From Salinilacustrithrix sp034522155 (GTDB lineage Bacteria > Actinomycetota > Acidimicrobiia > Acidimicrobiales > Salinilacustritrichaceae): 64,000 bases of DNA. Position 1 is the stretch's first letter, and every line of letters starts with the position of its first letter. This document shows, one piece after another, positions 47,275 through 55,943 of the stretch. The position numbers and the translations under genes were made by a program. The stretch is taken from contig JAXHLP010000003.1 in NCBI GenBank assembly GCA_034522155.1, forward strand, positions 186,001-250,000, given 5' to 3'. The notes under the pieces were generated by a model. It was not told where the DNA came from, did not search any database, and saw only the letters and a list, made by a program, of their open reading frames with translations.

Positions 47275-50223
47275 GTGGAGCTCGTCCCCCGTGGACTGAC
47301 CCGAGCGATGGTCCGCCTGGGCCAAGCCGCCCAGAACGCGCTCGAGGTGGCGCGCTTCGGCGGCCTCGAGACCGGCGACGAGTCGACGCCCTACGAGGTG
47401 GTCCGCTCCCATCCCGTCTACAAGCTCCGCCGGTACGGCAGCCCCGAGGACCGTGAACAGGACGGCGACCGCCGGCCACCGGTGGTGCTCGTCCCGCCGA
47501 TGATGCTCTCGGCCGACGTCTACGACGTGTCGCCCAACTCGAGCGCGGTCGCCCAGCTGTTCCGTGGCGGCCTCGACCCGTGGGTGGTCGACTTCGGCGC
47601 CCCCGAGGACGAGGAGGGTGGGCTCGAGCGGACCCTCACCGACCACGTGGTCGCGCTCAGCCACGCCGTCGACGAGGTGATCGAGCTCACCGGTGGCGAC
47701 GTGCACCTGTCCGGCTACAGCCAGGGCGGCATGTTCTGCTACCAGGCCGCCGCCTACCGGCAGGGCACGGGGCTGGCCAGCCTCATCACCTACGGCAGCC
47801 CGGTCGACACCCAGGGCATCCTGCCGTTCGGGCTCGACGACGAGCTGCTGGTCGAGGCCGTCGACTTCGTCGCCGACCGGATCATGCCCAACGTCAGCCT
47901 GCCGGCATGGGCCAGCCGCTTGGGCTTCCGGATGCTCGACCCGGTGGCCACGATCCGCAACCAGCTCCAGTTCGCGTCCCAGCTCCACGACCGCGACTCG
48001 CTGCTGCCCCGCGAGGGCCAGCGCCGCTTCCTCATGGACGAGGGCTGGGTCGCGTACCCCGGGCCGGCCATCGCCGAGCTGGTCAAGCAGTTCGTCGTCT
48101 CCAACCGCATGCTCTCCGGCGGCTTCGTGATCGACGGCCAGCCGGTGACCCTCGCCGACATCGACTGCCCGATCCTGTGCTTCGTGGGCGCTGACGACGA
48201 CATCGCCCCCCAGGAGGTCGTCCGGGCCGTCGCGGGCGCAGCACCGGCCGCCGAGGTGTTCGAGACCACGCTCGAGGCCGGGCACTTCGGACTCGTGGTG
48301 GGTTCGCAGTCGATCGACGTCACCTGGCCCACCGTGGTCGACTGGGCTCGCTGGATCGACCACGGTGGCGAACGCCCGACGGGGATCGAACCGCTGACCG
48401 CCGACTCGGCCGCCACCACCCGTCCGAAGAGCGATCTGGAACGATCGGTGAACCTCGCCGTCAACATCACCGCCGGACTCGGTCGCGCCGTGACCATGGG
48501 CACGAAGTCGGGCATGCGCGCCGTGCGCGACCTGGCCGTCGACGCGGCCAGCTCCCTCACCCGCCTCAACCGCCTCGACCAGGTACGGCCCACGTCCCGG
48601 ATCTCCCTGGGATCGATCATCACCGAGCAGGCCGAGGCCGCTCCCGACGACACCGTCTTCCTGTTCGACGGGCGCGGGCACACCTACCGGGCCGCCAACG
48701 AGCGCATCGACAACGTGGTCCGGGGCCTGCTGAAGATCGGCGTCCGGCGGGGGTCCCACGTCGGCGTGCTGATGGACACCCGCCCGAGCGCGCTCGGCGT
48801 CATCGCCGCCCTCAACCGGCTCGGTGCCGTCGCGGTGATCCTGCGCCCGGACGGGCGCCTCGACCGCGAGGTCGAACGGGGCCGGGTGGGCCGCATCGTG
48901 GCCGACCCCGAGCACGCCGACCAGGCGACCAGCATCGACAACGTGCCCGTCCACATCCTCGGCGGTGGTGGCGGACCCCGCGACCTCGGCTCGGCCGTCG
49001 ATGACATGGAGGCCATCGACCCCGACGAGGTCGAGCTGCCGGGCTGGTACGAACCCAATCCGGGCCGGGCCCAGGACCTCGCGTTCATCATGTTCACCGG
49101 CGGTCCCGACCGGACCCGCGTCAACCGCATCTCCAACGGCCGGTGGGCACTGTCGGCGTTCGGCACCGCGGCCGCCGCGTCGCTCACGCGGGCCGACACG
49201 GTGCTCAGCCTCACCCTGATCCACCATCCCTCGGCGCTGCTCACCGGCATCGGCGGTGCACTCGCCAGCCGCGCCCGCTTGGCGATGACCCGCGAGTTCG
49301 ACCCCGACACGTTCTGGTCGGAGGTGCGCCGGTACGGTGCCACCGCGGTCACCTACACCTGGACCATGGCCGCCGACATGCTCGAGGCCCCGGCCGAGGG
49401 ACGCGACGTCCACCACCCGATCCGACTGTTCATCGGCTCGGGCATGCCGGCCAACCTGTGGCGGCGGGTCGAGGAGCGCTTCGCCCCGGCGAAGGTGCTC
49501 GAGTTCTACGCGTCGACCGAGGGCGACGCCGTGCTCGTCAACGTCAAGGGCGACAAGGTCGGCTCGATGGGCCGCCGGCTGCCGGGCAGCGCCGAGCTCG
49601 AGGTGGCCCGGGTCGACATGGATGCCGGCCGACTGGTCGAGGGCGAGGACGGCTTCGCGGTGGCGTGCGAGCCCGGCGAGGTCGGGATGCTGCTCGCCCG
49701 ACTACGACGTCGCGACGGCGCCTACCCCGACCGTTCGCTCCGCGCGCTCTTCGAGGGCGGCGACGCCTGGCTCGCCACCGGCGACCTGTTCACCGTCGAC
49801 GCCGACGGCGACCACTGGCTCGTCGGCGGGGTCCAGTCGATGATCCAGACGCCGTTCGGTACGACCCCGCCCATCCGGGTGCAGAACGCCATCGGCGAGC
49901 TCGACGACGTCCATCTCTGCGCGGCCTACGGCGTCCCCGACCAGGACGGCACCACGGCCGTGACCGTCGCCGTAGCGCTCGAGGACGACGGCACGATCAC
50001 GCCGGCCAAGCTCGGCGACGCCGTGGCCACGCTGCCCCGCTCCGACCGACCCCAGTACATCCGGGTGGTCGACGAGATCCCCCGGACCCCGTGGTACAGC
50101 GTCCGGGTGGCGCCCCTGCGCGACGAGGGCATCCCGGCCGACGAGGACGTCTTCGTGCTCGACCAGGACCGGGAGACCTACCGGCGCCGCAAGGCGAAGG
50201 CGCCGAAGTCGGCGTCGGCGTGA
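47275..50223 (+). CDS. PHA synthase-like alpha/beta hydrolase fused to a degenerate AMP-binding domain
   Basis: 982 residues. Residues 1-360 resemble class III PHA synthase/hydrolases: VVLVPPMMLSADVYD, DFGAPEDEEGG, nucleophile elbow SGYSQGGMFCY (Ser149 where PhaC has Cys), Asp in FVGADDDIAP, and His in EAGHFGLVVGS. Residues about 440-970 are an adenylate-forming domain (EFYASTEG, WLATGDLFTVDADGDHWLVGG). Its ATP-loop is FTGGPDRTRVNRISNG in place of (S/T)SGTTGxPK, and the usual C-terminal catalytic Lys is not evident (RTPWYSVRV). Ligase activity is therefore doubtful. Similar fusions occur in actinobacteria; function unknown. GTG start 47275. Confidence 0.78.
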   Translation: MELVPRGLTRAMVRLGQAAQNALEVARFGGLETGDESTPYEVVRSHPVYKLRRYGSPEDREQDGDRRPPVVLVPPMMLSADVYDVSPNSSAVAQLFRGGLDPWVVDFGAPEDEEGGLERTLTDHVVALSHAVDEVIELTGGDVHLSGYSQGGMFCYQAAAYRQGTGLASLITYGSPVDTQGILPFGLDDELLVEAVDFVADRIMPNVSLPAWASRLGFRMLDPVATIRNQLQFASQLHDRDSLLPREGQRRFLMDEGWVAYPGPAIAELVKQFVVSNRMLSGGFVIDGQPVTLADIDCPILCFVGADDDIAPQEVVRAVAGAAPAAEVFETTLEAGHFGLVVGSQSIDVTWPTVVDWARWIDHGGERPTGIEPLTADSAATTRPKSDLERSVNLAVNITAGLGRAVTMGTKSGMRAVRDLAVDAASSLTRLNRLDQVRPTSRISLGSIITEQAEAAPDDTVFLFDGRGHTYRAANERIDNVVRGLLKIGVRRGSHVGVLMDTRPSALGVIAALNRLGAVAVILRPDGRLDREVERGRVGRIVADPEHADQATSIDNVPVHILGGGGGPRDLGSAVDDMEAIDPDEVELPGWYEPNPGRAQDLAFIMFTGGPDRTRVNRISNGRWALSAFGTAAAASLTRADTVLSLTLIHHPSALLTGIGGALASRARLAMTREFDPDTFWSEVRRYGATAVTYTWTMAADMLEAPAEGRDVHHPIRLFIGSGMPANLWRRVEERFAPAKVLEFYASTEGDAVLVNVKGDKVGSMGRRLPGSAELEVARVDMDAGRLVEGEDGFAVACEPGEVGMLLARLRRRDGAYPDRSLRALFEGGDAWLATGDLFTVDADGDHWLVGGVQSMIQTPFGTTPPIRVQNAIGELDDVHLCAAYGVPDQDGTTAVTVAVALEDDGTITPAKLGDAVATLPRSDRPQYIRVVDEIPRTPWYSVRVAPLRDEGIPADEDVFVLDQDRETYRRRKAKAPKSASA

Positions 50224-50882
50224 GTCGCCGCGTGATCGGGATCGACGGAACCCGGCGCGGTTGGGTCGGCGTGGTCTGGGACGGAAGCACCGCCGACCCG
50301 GTCTTCGCCCCGACCCTCGAACAGCTCTGCGCCCGGGCCGGTGCTGTCGAAGTGGTCGCGGTCGACATCCCCATCGGGCTGGCCGACGACGGCCGGCGCC
50401 CGTGCGACGACGCCGTGCGCCCCCTGCTGGGCCCACGGCGGTCGAGCCTGTTCGTCCCGCCGGCGCTCGGTGCGCTCGACCACGACGACTATGCCGACGC
50501 GAACGCGTGGTCGAAGGCCACGCTCGAACGCGGCATCGCCAAGCAGGCCTGGATGCTGGTGCCCAAGATCATCGAGGCCCGGGCCTTCGCCGACGCGTCG
50601 AGCGTGACCGTCCACGAAGCGTTCCCCGAGCTCGCCTTCCGGGCCATGAACGACGACACGCCGATGAGCCACCCCAAACGGAGCTGGACCGGGATGCGCG
50701 CCCGCCTGGCCCTGCTCGAACGACACGGCGTGCACGTCGATGCCGACGCCGGCCCGGCCGGCGAGGTCGCGGCCGACGACATGATCGACGCAGCGGCGCT
50801 GGCATGGTCGGCGATGCGGATCTCCATCGGCACCGCCGACCACCGGCCCGAGACCGGACCCGGCCCGTCGATCTGGTGGTGA
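50220..50882 (+). CDS. DUF429 family protein (predicted RNase H-like)
   Basis: 220 residues. The family pattern is visible: VIGIDGTRRGWVGVVWDG, VEVVAVDIPIGLAD, RRSSLFVPPALGAL, ISIG...; also VTVHEAFPELAFRAMN and DDMIDAAALAWSAMRI, with acidic residues that could form an RNase H-like metal site. Biological role unknown. GTG 50220 overlaps the stop of the upstream fusion gene (GTGA). Confidence 0.85.
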   Translation: MSRRVIGIDGTRRGWVGVVWDGSTADPVFAPTLEQLCARAGAVEVVAVDIPIGLADDGRRPCDDAVRPLLGPRRSSLFVPPALGALDHDDYADANAWSKATLERGIAKQAWMLVPKIIEARAFADASSVTVHEAFPELAFRAMNDDTPMSHPKRSWTGMRARLALLERHGVHVDADAGPAGEVAADDMIDAAALAWSAMRISIGTADHRPETGPGPSIWW

Positions 50883-50943
50883 CGGGTCGCACCGACGCCC
50901 ACACGCCGCCCGGGCCACCGCAGGTTTCTGCCAGCATCACCGG

Positions 50944-51822
50944 ATGCTCCATCCCGACCTGCAGATCGGCGCCGTGTTCCCCCAGACCGAGGTGGCCGGC
51001 GACGCCGACGCCGCCCGCCGCATCGGCGCGGCGGTCGAGGACCTCGGCTTCGACCACCTCGTGGCCTACGACCACGTCCTCGGCGTCGAACACGCCGACC
51101 GCGACCCGGAGCTGTGGGGCCCCTACGAGGAGGACGATCCGTTCCACGACCCGTTCGTGTTGTTCGCCCACCTGGCCGGACGGACCGAGCGACTGTCGTT
51201 CCTCACCGGTGTGCTCATCCTGCCCCAGCGCCAGACGGCGCTCGTGGCCCGACAGGCCGCCGACCTCGCCATCCTCTCCGGCGGACGGTTCCGCCTCGGG
51301 GTGGGCGTCGGATGGAACTGGGTGGAGTACGACGCCCTCGGCCAGGACTTCCACACCCGCGGACGACGGCTCGACGAACAGCTGGCGTTGCTGGGCGAGC
51401 TGTGGTCGGCGCCGGTCGTGACCCACGACGGTCGCTTCGACACGATCGAGCGGGCCGGGGTGCCGCCCCGCCCGTCGTCGCCGCCCGAGATCTGGGTGGG
51501 CGGGTTCGGCGAGGCCGCGTTCCGCCGGTGTGCACGCCTGGGCGACGGCTTCGTCTTCGCCGGCGGGACGCAGGCGGTGCTGAACGGACTCGACCGGCTA
51601 CGGGTGTTGGCCGACGAGGCCGGCCGAGCCCGGAACCTGATCGGTGCCGAGGCGCTGTTCCTGGCGCGGAAGGGCACCGATGACCTCAGGGCCAAGATCT
51701 CGGCCTGGGCTGATGCCGGCGGCACCCACGCGTCGGTGGTGACGATGGGCCTCGGGCTCGATTCGGTCGAGGCCCACGTGGACTATCTCGGGACCGTCGC
51801 CGAGGCCATCCCGGCGGGGTGA
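50944..51822 (+). CDS. LLM-class (probably F420-dependent) oxidoreductase
   Basis: 292-residue TIM-barrel flavin/F420 enzyme of the luciferase-like monooxygenase family. Features: QIGAVFPQTEVAGDADAARR, DHLVAYDHVLG, FLTGVLILPQRQTALVARQAADLAILSGGRFRLGVGVGWNWVEYDALG and PEIWVGGFGEAAFRRCARLGDGFV. The pattern fits actinobacterial F420-dependent members. ATG 50944. Substrate unknown. Confidence 0.87.
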   Translation: MLHPDLQIGAVFPQTEVAGDADAARRIGAAVEDLGFDHLVAYDHVLGVEHADRDPELWGPYEEDDPFHDPFVLFAHLAGRTERLSFLTGVLILPQRQTALVARQAADLAILSGGRFRLGVGVGWNWVEYDALGQDFHTRGRRLDEQLALLGELWSAPVVTHDGRFDTIERAGVPPRPSSPPEIWVGGFGEAAFRRCARLGDGFVFAGGTQAVLNGLDRLRVLADEAGRARNLIGAEALFLARKGTDDLRAKISAWADAGGTHASVVTMGLGLDSVEAHVDYLGTVAEAIPAG

Positions 51823-51850
51823 GCCCGGGATGGCCGACAACGGCGACCGT

Positions 51851-52261
51851 TCACGATGCCAGGGCGGGCTGGCCGGTACCCACGCTGATCTTGCGGGGCT
51901 TGGCCACCTCGGCGACCGGGATCGTGAGGGTGAGGACGCCGTTGGTGTAGTCGGCGTCGATGTGTTCGGCGTCGAGACCGTCGCCGAGCAGCAGCGACCG
52001 GCTGTAGGTGCCGTGGCTTCGCTCGGATGCCACGACCTCGGCGTCGTCGCCGACGGGGAACGCCCGCTCGGCGGTCACGACCAGCTGGTTCTTCTCGACG
52101 GTGATGTCGATCGAGTCCTGGTCGACGCCGGGCAGATCGAAGTGGACGGTGATCTCGTCGCCGGAGCGGAACGCGTCCATCGGCATGGTGGTACGCCGAC
52201 GCGGCGCGGCCTCCTCGGCCAGACGGTCGAACTCACGGAACGGATCGAATCGGAGCAGCAT
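51851..52261 (-). CDS. Hsp20/alpha-crystallin family small heat-shock protein
   Basis: 136 residues: MLLRFDPFREFDRLAEEA, then the alpha-crystallin domain (FRSGDEITVHFDLPGVDQDSIDITVEKNQLVVTAER) and the conserved GVLTLTIPVAE strand, ending PRKISVG (I-x-V tail variant). ATG 52261 has AGGAGG about 7 bases upstream. A good promoter and a HAIR-like operator lie upstream, so heat-shock repression by HspR is likely. Confidence 0.93.
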   Translation of the reverse strand: MLLRFDPFREFDRLAEEAAPRRRTTMPMDAFRSGDEITVHFDLPGVDQDSIDITVEKNQLVVTAERAFPVGDDAEVVASERSHGTYSRSLLLGDGLDAEHIDADYTNGVLTLTIPVAEVAKPRKISVGTGQPALAS

Positions 52262-52305
52262 GGAGTTCCTCCTGCGGGGGACGGATGAACGATGGGACAT
52301 GGATA

Positions 52306-52334
52306 TTCATAGCAACCAGCAGGAAAGTTGACAA
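52306..52334 (-). promoter_or_regulatory. Promoter of hsp20
   Basis: On the minus strand, -35 TTGTCA (52334-52329) and -10 TATGAA (52311-52306) are separated by exactly 17 bases. This is the best sigma-A-like promoter I see in the window. It lies 45 bases before the hsp20 ATG, and the -35 is inside the HAIR-like repeat. Confidence 0.7.
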
Positions 52335-52347
52335 CCTGTGACTCAAG
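52327..52347. promoter_or_regulatory. HAIR-like operator (HspR) between hsp20 and the DNA ligase
   Basis: The plus strand has GTTGACA, 7 bases, ACTCAAG, against the known HAIR consensus CTTGAGT-N7-ACTCAAG: 11 of 14 positions match, with a perfect right arm. It covers the hsp20 -35 box and ends 7 bases before the ligase start, so it could also affect the ligase. Confidence 0.6.
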
Positions 52348-52354
52348 GAATCTC

Positions 52355-53296
52355 GTGCGACCGATGAAGGCCACGGCCGGGGCGCTGCCCACCGGCGACG
52401 ACTGGCTGCACGAGCTCAAGTGGGACGGGATGCGCCTGCTCGTGGACGTCGCCGACGGGGAGCTGGCGTTGACCTCGGCCAACGGCCGGGACGTCACCGG
52501 CTCCTATCCCGAGCTCGCCGGGCTCGCGGGCGCCCTCGGGGTGGACTCGGCGGTCCTCGACGGGGAGGTCGTGGCCTTCGACGACGCCGGACGGCCCGAC
52601 TTCGGCCGGCTCCAGCACCGCATGCACGTGGCCGACCCCCGCCGCGCCGCCGAGCTGGCCACCGAGATCCCCACCGTCCTGTGCCTGTTCGACCTGCTCG
52701 CCCTCGACGGCCACGACACCACCGGGCTCCCCCTGGTCGAGCGGCGCCGACTCCTCGAGTCGCTGGTCGAGCCCGGCCCCCACTGGCAGGTGCCGACAGC
52801 CCACGACGACGGCGCCGCCCTGTTGGCTGCCGCCCACGAGCGCGACCTCGAGGGCGTGATCGCCAAGCGGCGCGACTCGATCTACCGGCCGGGCACCCGG
52901 ACCCGCGACTGGGTGAAGGCCAAGGTGCGACGGCGCCAGGAGTTCGTGGTCGGCGGGTGGGGTGCCGGTGAAGGCGGGCGGTCGGGACGCATCGGCGGCC
53001 TCCTCGTCGGGTACCACGACGGGCCCGGCGGACCGCTCCGCTTCGCCGGCCGCGTCGGCAGCGGTCTCACCGACGGCGAGATCGAGGTGCTCGAGTCGCT
53101 GCTCGAGCCGATCGAAGCCTGCCCGTTCGACCCCGTGCCCACCGGGCCGAACCTGCGCGCCGTCACCTGGGTCGAGCCCACGGTGGTCGTCGAGATCGCC
53201 TACGCCGAGTGGACCGGCGAGGGTCGGCTGCGGCACCCGACCTACGCCGGGCGCCGGACCGACGTGGATCCTGAGGGCGTGACGATCACGCCGTAG
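52355..53296 (+). CDS. ATP-dependent DNA ligase (LigC/LigD ligase-domain type)
   Basis: 313 residues. The nucleotidyltransferase lysine is in HELKWDGMR (K22). Other motifs are LDGEVVAFDDAGRPDFGRLQHRM, CLFDLLALDG, EGVIAKRRDSIYRPGTRTRDWVKAK and an OB-fold C-terminal domain (LRFAGRVGSGLTD). No polymerase or nuclease domains, so a stand-alone ligase of the repair type. GTG 52355 has AAGGAA upstream; ATG 52364 is the alternative. Confidence 0.9.
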   Translation: MRPMKATAGALPTGDDWLHELKWDGMRLLVDVADGELALTSANGRDVTGSYPELAGLAGALGVDSAVLDGEVVAFDDAGRPDFGRLQHRMHVADPRRAAELATEIPTVLCLFDLLALDGHDTTGLPLVERRRLLESLVEPGPHWQVPTAHDDGAALLAAAHERDLEGVIAKRRDSIYRPGTRTRDWVKAKVRRRQEFVVGGWGAGEGGRSGRIGGLLVGYHDGPGGPLRFAGRVGSGLTDGEIEVLESLLEPIEACPFDPVPTGPNLRAVTWVEPTVVVEIAYAEWTGEGRLRHPTYAGRRTDVDPEGVTITP

Positions 53297-53332
53297 TGTT
53301 CGAGGCCAGGAGCTCGGACGAAGGGAGAGAGC

Positions 53333-53713
53333 GTGAGCAGCGACGTCATCCGCATGACGGTCCCCGCGCTGCTCGCCTATGCCCGACTCCCCCGCGTCGC
53401 CATCGCCGGCCTCGCCACCCGCTCCGGATTCAGCTACGACGAGGTCGAGGACCTGCGCCTGGCCATCGGCGAGGTGGTACAGGTGCTGCTCGACGGCGCC
53501 GACCGCGACGGCACCCTGTCGATCGCGTTCTCGGTGGCGCGGGGCCACATGGACGTCGAGGTCACCGCCGACGGCCCCGCCGGACGTCAGGACGGGACGG
53601 GCGAGAAGCTGTCCAGGCAGATCCTCGACGCCACCGTCGGCGACGTCGAGGTCAGCGAGGAAGGCCGCCGCATCTCCTTCTCCAAGACCGCGCTCGAGGA
53701 CGACGACGCCTGA
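53333..53713 (+). CDS. RsbW/SpoIIAB-like anti-sigma kinase-type ATPase domain protein
   Basis: 126-residue GHKL-ATPase-like protein: PRVAIAGLATRSGFSYDEVEDLRLAIGEVVQVLLDGA corresponds to the N-box helix, and LSRQILDATVGDVEVSEEGRRISFSK to the C-terminal part. The N-box Asn is not conserved in LAIGEVVQVLL, so kinase activity is uncertain. No sigma factor or RsbV partner is adjacent. GTG 53333 with GGGAGAGA upstream. Confidence 0.75.
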   Translation: MSSDVIRMTVPALLAYARLPRVAIAGLATRSGFSYDEVEDLRLAIGEVVQVLLDGADRDGTLSIAFSVARGHMDVEVTADGPAGRQDGTGEKLSRQILDATVGDVEVSEEGRRISFSKTALEDDDA

Positions 53714-53751
53714 TTCGCTCCCTGTCGGGAGCTCATCAGTTCCGAGCACAC
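53714..53751. repeat. Partial double stem-loop repeat between convergent genes
   Basis: GCTCCCTGTCGGGAGC forms one hairpin and is followed by TCATCAGTTCCGAGC, matching the second-stem half of the copy at 18317. It lies directly after the RsbW-like stop, 13 bases before the dut stop. Confidence 0.6.
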
Positions 53752-53763
53752 ACCTCCGACCTG

Positions 53764-54207
53764 TCAGCTGCCGGTGGAACCGAAGCCGCCCTGGTCGCGC
53801 TCGCTGTCGGGGAGCTCGTCGACCACGTCGAAGTCGGCGGCCGCGACCGGTCGGACCACGAGCTGGGCGATGCGGTCGCCCCGGCGCACCTCGTGATCGG
53901 CCGACGGATCGGTGTTGACCAGGATCACGCGCAGCTCGTCGCGGTAGCCGGCGTCGATCAGACCGGGACTGTTCAGCACGGTGACCCCGTGGCGCAACGC
54001 CAGACCCGATCGCGGCTGGACGAAGCCCGCCCAACCATCGGGGATCGCCAGGGCCACGCCGGTCGGGACGAGGACGCGCCCACCAGCCGCGGCGATGACG
54101 GCCCCTTCACGAGCCACCAGATCGGCGCCGGCGTCGCCCACGTGCGCGTAGGACGGCAGGGCCAGGTCGAGATCGAGGCGCCGGACGGGAATGCGCAGCG
54201 TGTCCAC
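53764..54207 (-). CDS. dut: Deoxyuridine 5'-triphosphate nucleotidohydrolase
   Basis: Trimeric dUTPase hydrolysing dUTP to dUMP. All five motifs are visible: HVGDAGADL (1), QPRSGLALRHG (2), GLIDAGYRDELRVILVN (3, with catalytic Asp), RRGDRIAQLVV (4) and RDQGGFGSTG (5). 147 residues, normal length. Confidence 0.96.
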   Translation of the reverse strand: MDTLRIPVRRLDLDLALPSYAHVGDAGADLVAREGAVIAAAGGRVLVPTGVALAIPDGWAGFVQPRSGLALRHGVTVLNSPGLIDAGYRDELRVILVNTDPSADHEVRRGDRIAQLVVRPVAAADFDVVDELPDSERDQGGFGSTGS

Positions 54208-54282
54208 GGCCGAGGAGACTACGGCGAAGTGACGACGGAGTCGGACCGTTCAGACCTCGGCACGACGGCTACGGTCGCTGGG

Positions 54283-54888
54283 ATGCTCGCCTGGATGGAC
54301 CTGGAGATGACCGGCCTCGACCCGGACCGGCACGTGATCGTCGAGATCGCCACGATCATCACCGACGACGAGCTCGAGATCGTCGCCGAAGGCCCCGATC
54401 TGATCGTGCAGGCCAGCGACGACCAGCTCGCCGAGATGGAGGACGTGGTCGTGCAGATGCACACCGACTCGGGGCTCCTGGAGGCGATCAAGACCTCGGA
54501 CGTGTCGCTGGCCGACGCCGGGACCCAGACGCTGGCCTTCCTGAAGGAGCACATTCCCGAGCCGACGACCGTCCCGCTGTGCGGCAACTCGATCGGCACC
54601 GACCGTCGCTTCCTCGCGGCCTACCTCCCCGACATCGAGAGCCACCTCCACTACCGCAGCGTCGACGTGTCCACCATCAAGGAGCTCGGGCGCCGATGGG
54701 CGCCGCAGGTGGTCAAGCGGGCACCGTCGAAGACGGGAAGCCACCGCGCGCTCGACGACATCCGCGAGTCGATCGAGGAGCTGCGCTTCTACCGCCAGCA
54801 CCTCTTCGCCGCGCCGGCTGCCGACCCAGCCGACAACACGGCCGCCGGCACCGTCAGCGAGTCGGCACCCGGCGCCCCCGCCAGCTGA
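54283..54888 (+). CDS. orn: Oligoribonuclease
   Basis: DEDDh 3'-5' exoribonuclease that degrades 2-5-mers and pGpG from c-di-GMP turnover. Catalytic residues are visible in AWMDLEMTGLDP (D, E), CGNSIGTDRRFL (D) and GSHRALDDIRESI (H, D). 201 residues, with a low-complexity tail of about 25. ATG 54283 starts 2-3 residues before the first motif. The 3' end overlaps the convergent GT2 gene by 35 bases. Confidence 0.95.
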   Translation: MLAWMDLEMTGLDPDRHVIVEIATIITDDELEIVAEGPDLIVQASDDQLAEMEDVVVQMHTDSGLLEAIKTSDVSLADAGTQTLAFLKEHIPEPTTVPLCGNSIGTDRRFLAAYLPDIESHLHYRSVDVSTIKELGRRWAPQVVKRAPSKTGSHRALDDIRESIEELRFYRQHLFAAPAADPADNTAAGTVSESAPGAPAS

Positions 54889-55936
54889 CCGACCCCCGCA
54901 CGGTGGCCACCAGGCTGGCGAGAAACACCACGAGGAACAGCGCGAGCGACACCGGGAACAGCACCGCCACCAACGGATGGAACCGTCCGACCCGGCGCGC
55001 CATCCACCAGAACTGGAGCGCCACGACGACGTAGAGCACGACGGGCCACACGAGGCCAGCGTCGGCGAGCACGGCGCGCACGGGTGCGACCGATCCCTGG
55101 ACGAGCAGGCTGAGCCATGCCACCACGAGCCCGGCGGTCAGCCGGCGAACCGCGCCCGCACCGGCGGCCAGGTTCTTGGTGAATCCCTCGACCAGCTGGC
55201 GGAAACCCTGCGGGTACATGCGGAACGACACGAGGTCGCCGCCGGCCCGGATCTCGACCGGCTCGCCGGCGCGCCGGTAGGCCGCGGCGAGCGCCACGTC
55301 GTCCACGACGGACGCGCGGGCGACCTCGTGGCCGCCGACGGCCTCGTAGTCGCGGCGCGTCGTCCCGAGGACGGGCCCGAAGGCGCCGCGGCTCCCACGC
55401 CGATGGCCGAGCGGGGACGCGGCGTCGGTGCCGGCCAGACCGACGACGTTGAACACCGCGGCCAGGTGCTCCACCGGGGCGCCGGGCTCGTGGTGGGGCT
55501 GCACGCTGACCAGCCCGCCGACCGTCCGCACCTGGTCTGCCACGGCCGCGAGGCCGTCCGGGCCGAAGCGCACATCGGCGTCGACGAACACCAGCACGTC
55601 GCCGGCGGCGGCGGCCGCGCCCTGGGCACACGCCCAGGCCTTGCCGGTCCACCCCGCTGGGCGGGATGCCGACTCCACCACCCGGGCCCCGGCGATGGCT
55701 GCCTGCACCGCCGTGTCGTCGGCCGACTCGTCGTCGACCACGACCACCTCGACCTCGTCGGGGATGGTCGCCAGCAGCCGCGGCAGGGACCGAGCCTCGT
55801 CCCGAGCGGGCACGACCACCGACACCCCGCCGAGGCGTGCCGGGCGCACACCGCGAACCAGCACCGGCACCGACCACAACAGCCACACGCCGACCAACAA
55901 TCGGGCGACGACCAGGACGATGTCGAGGGCGCTCAC
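54854..55936 (-). CDS. GT2-family glycosyltransferase, membrane-bound
   Basis: 360 residues. An N-terminal helix is followed by a GT-A domain: VSVVVPARDEARSLPRLLATI, VVVVDDESADDT, GDVLVFVDADVRF (DxD) and a VVDDVALAAAYRRAG catalytic-Asp-type stretch. C-terminal helices follow (LTAGLVVAWLSLL, VLYVVVALQFWW, VLFPVSLALFLVVFLASLV). The pattern resembles CrtQ-type or ceramide-type glycosyltransferases. GTG start 55936; divergent from the MBL gene, with a palindromic operator between. Confidence 0.85.
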   Translation of the reverse strand: MSALDIVLVVARLLVGVWLLWSVPVLVRGVRPARLGGVSVVVPARDEARSLPRLLATIPDEVEVVVVDDESADDTAVQAAIAGARVVESASRPAGWTGKAWACAQGAAAAAGDVLVFVDADVRFGPDGLAAVADQVRTVGGLVSVQPHHEPGAPVEHLAAVFNVVGLAGTDAASPLGHRRGSRGAFGPVLGTTRRDYEAVGGHEVARASVVDDVALAAAYRRAGEPVEIRAGGDLVSFRMYPQGFRQLVEGFTKNLAAGAGAVRRLTAGLVVAWLSLLVQGSVAPVRAVLADAGLVWPVVLYVVVALQFWWMARRVGRFHPLVAVLFPVSLALFLVVFLASLVATVRGSVSWRGRRVPTR

Positions 55937-55943
55937 GATGGAG

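Noticed and set aside
47011..49416. Minus-strand open frame of about 800 codons opposite the hydrolase fusion
   Set aside because: No recognisable domains and full overlap with a well-supported gene on the other strand.
53333..53713. Complete RsbW-RsbV-sigma partner-switch module
   Set aside because: Only an RsbW-like domain is present. The neighbours are a DNA ligase and dut, and the N-box Asn is not evident.
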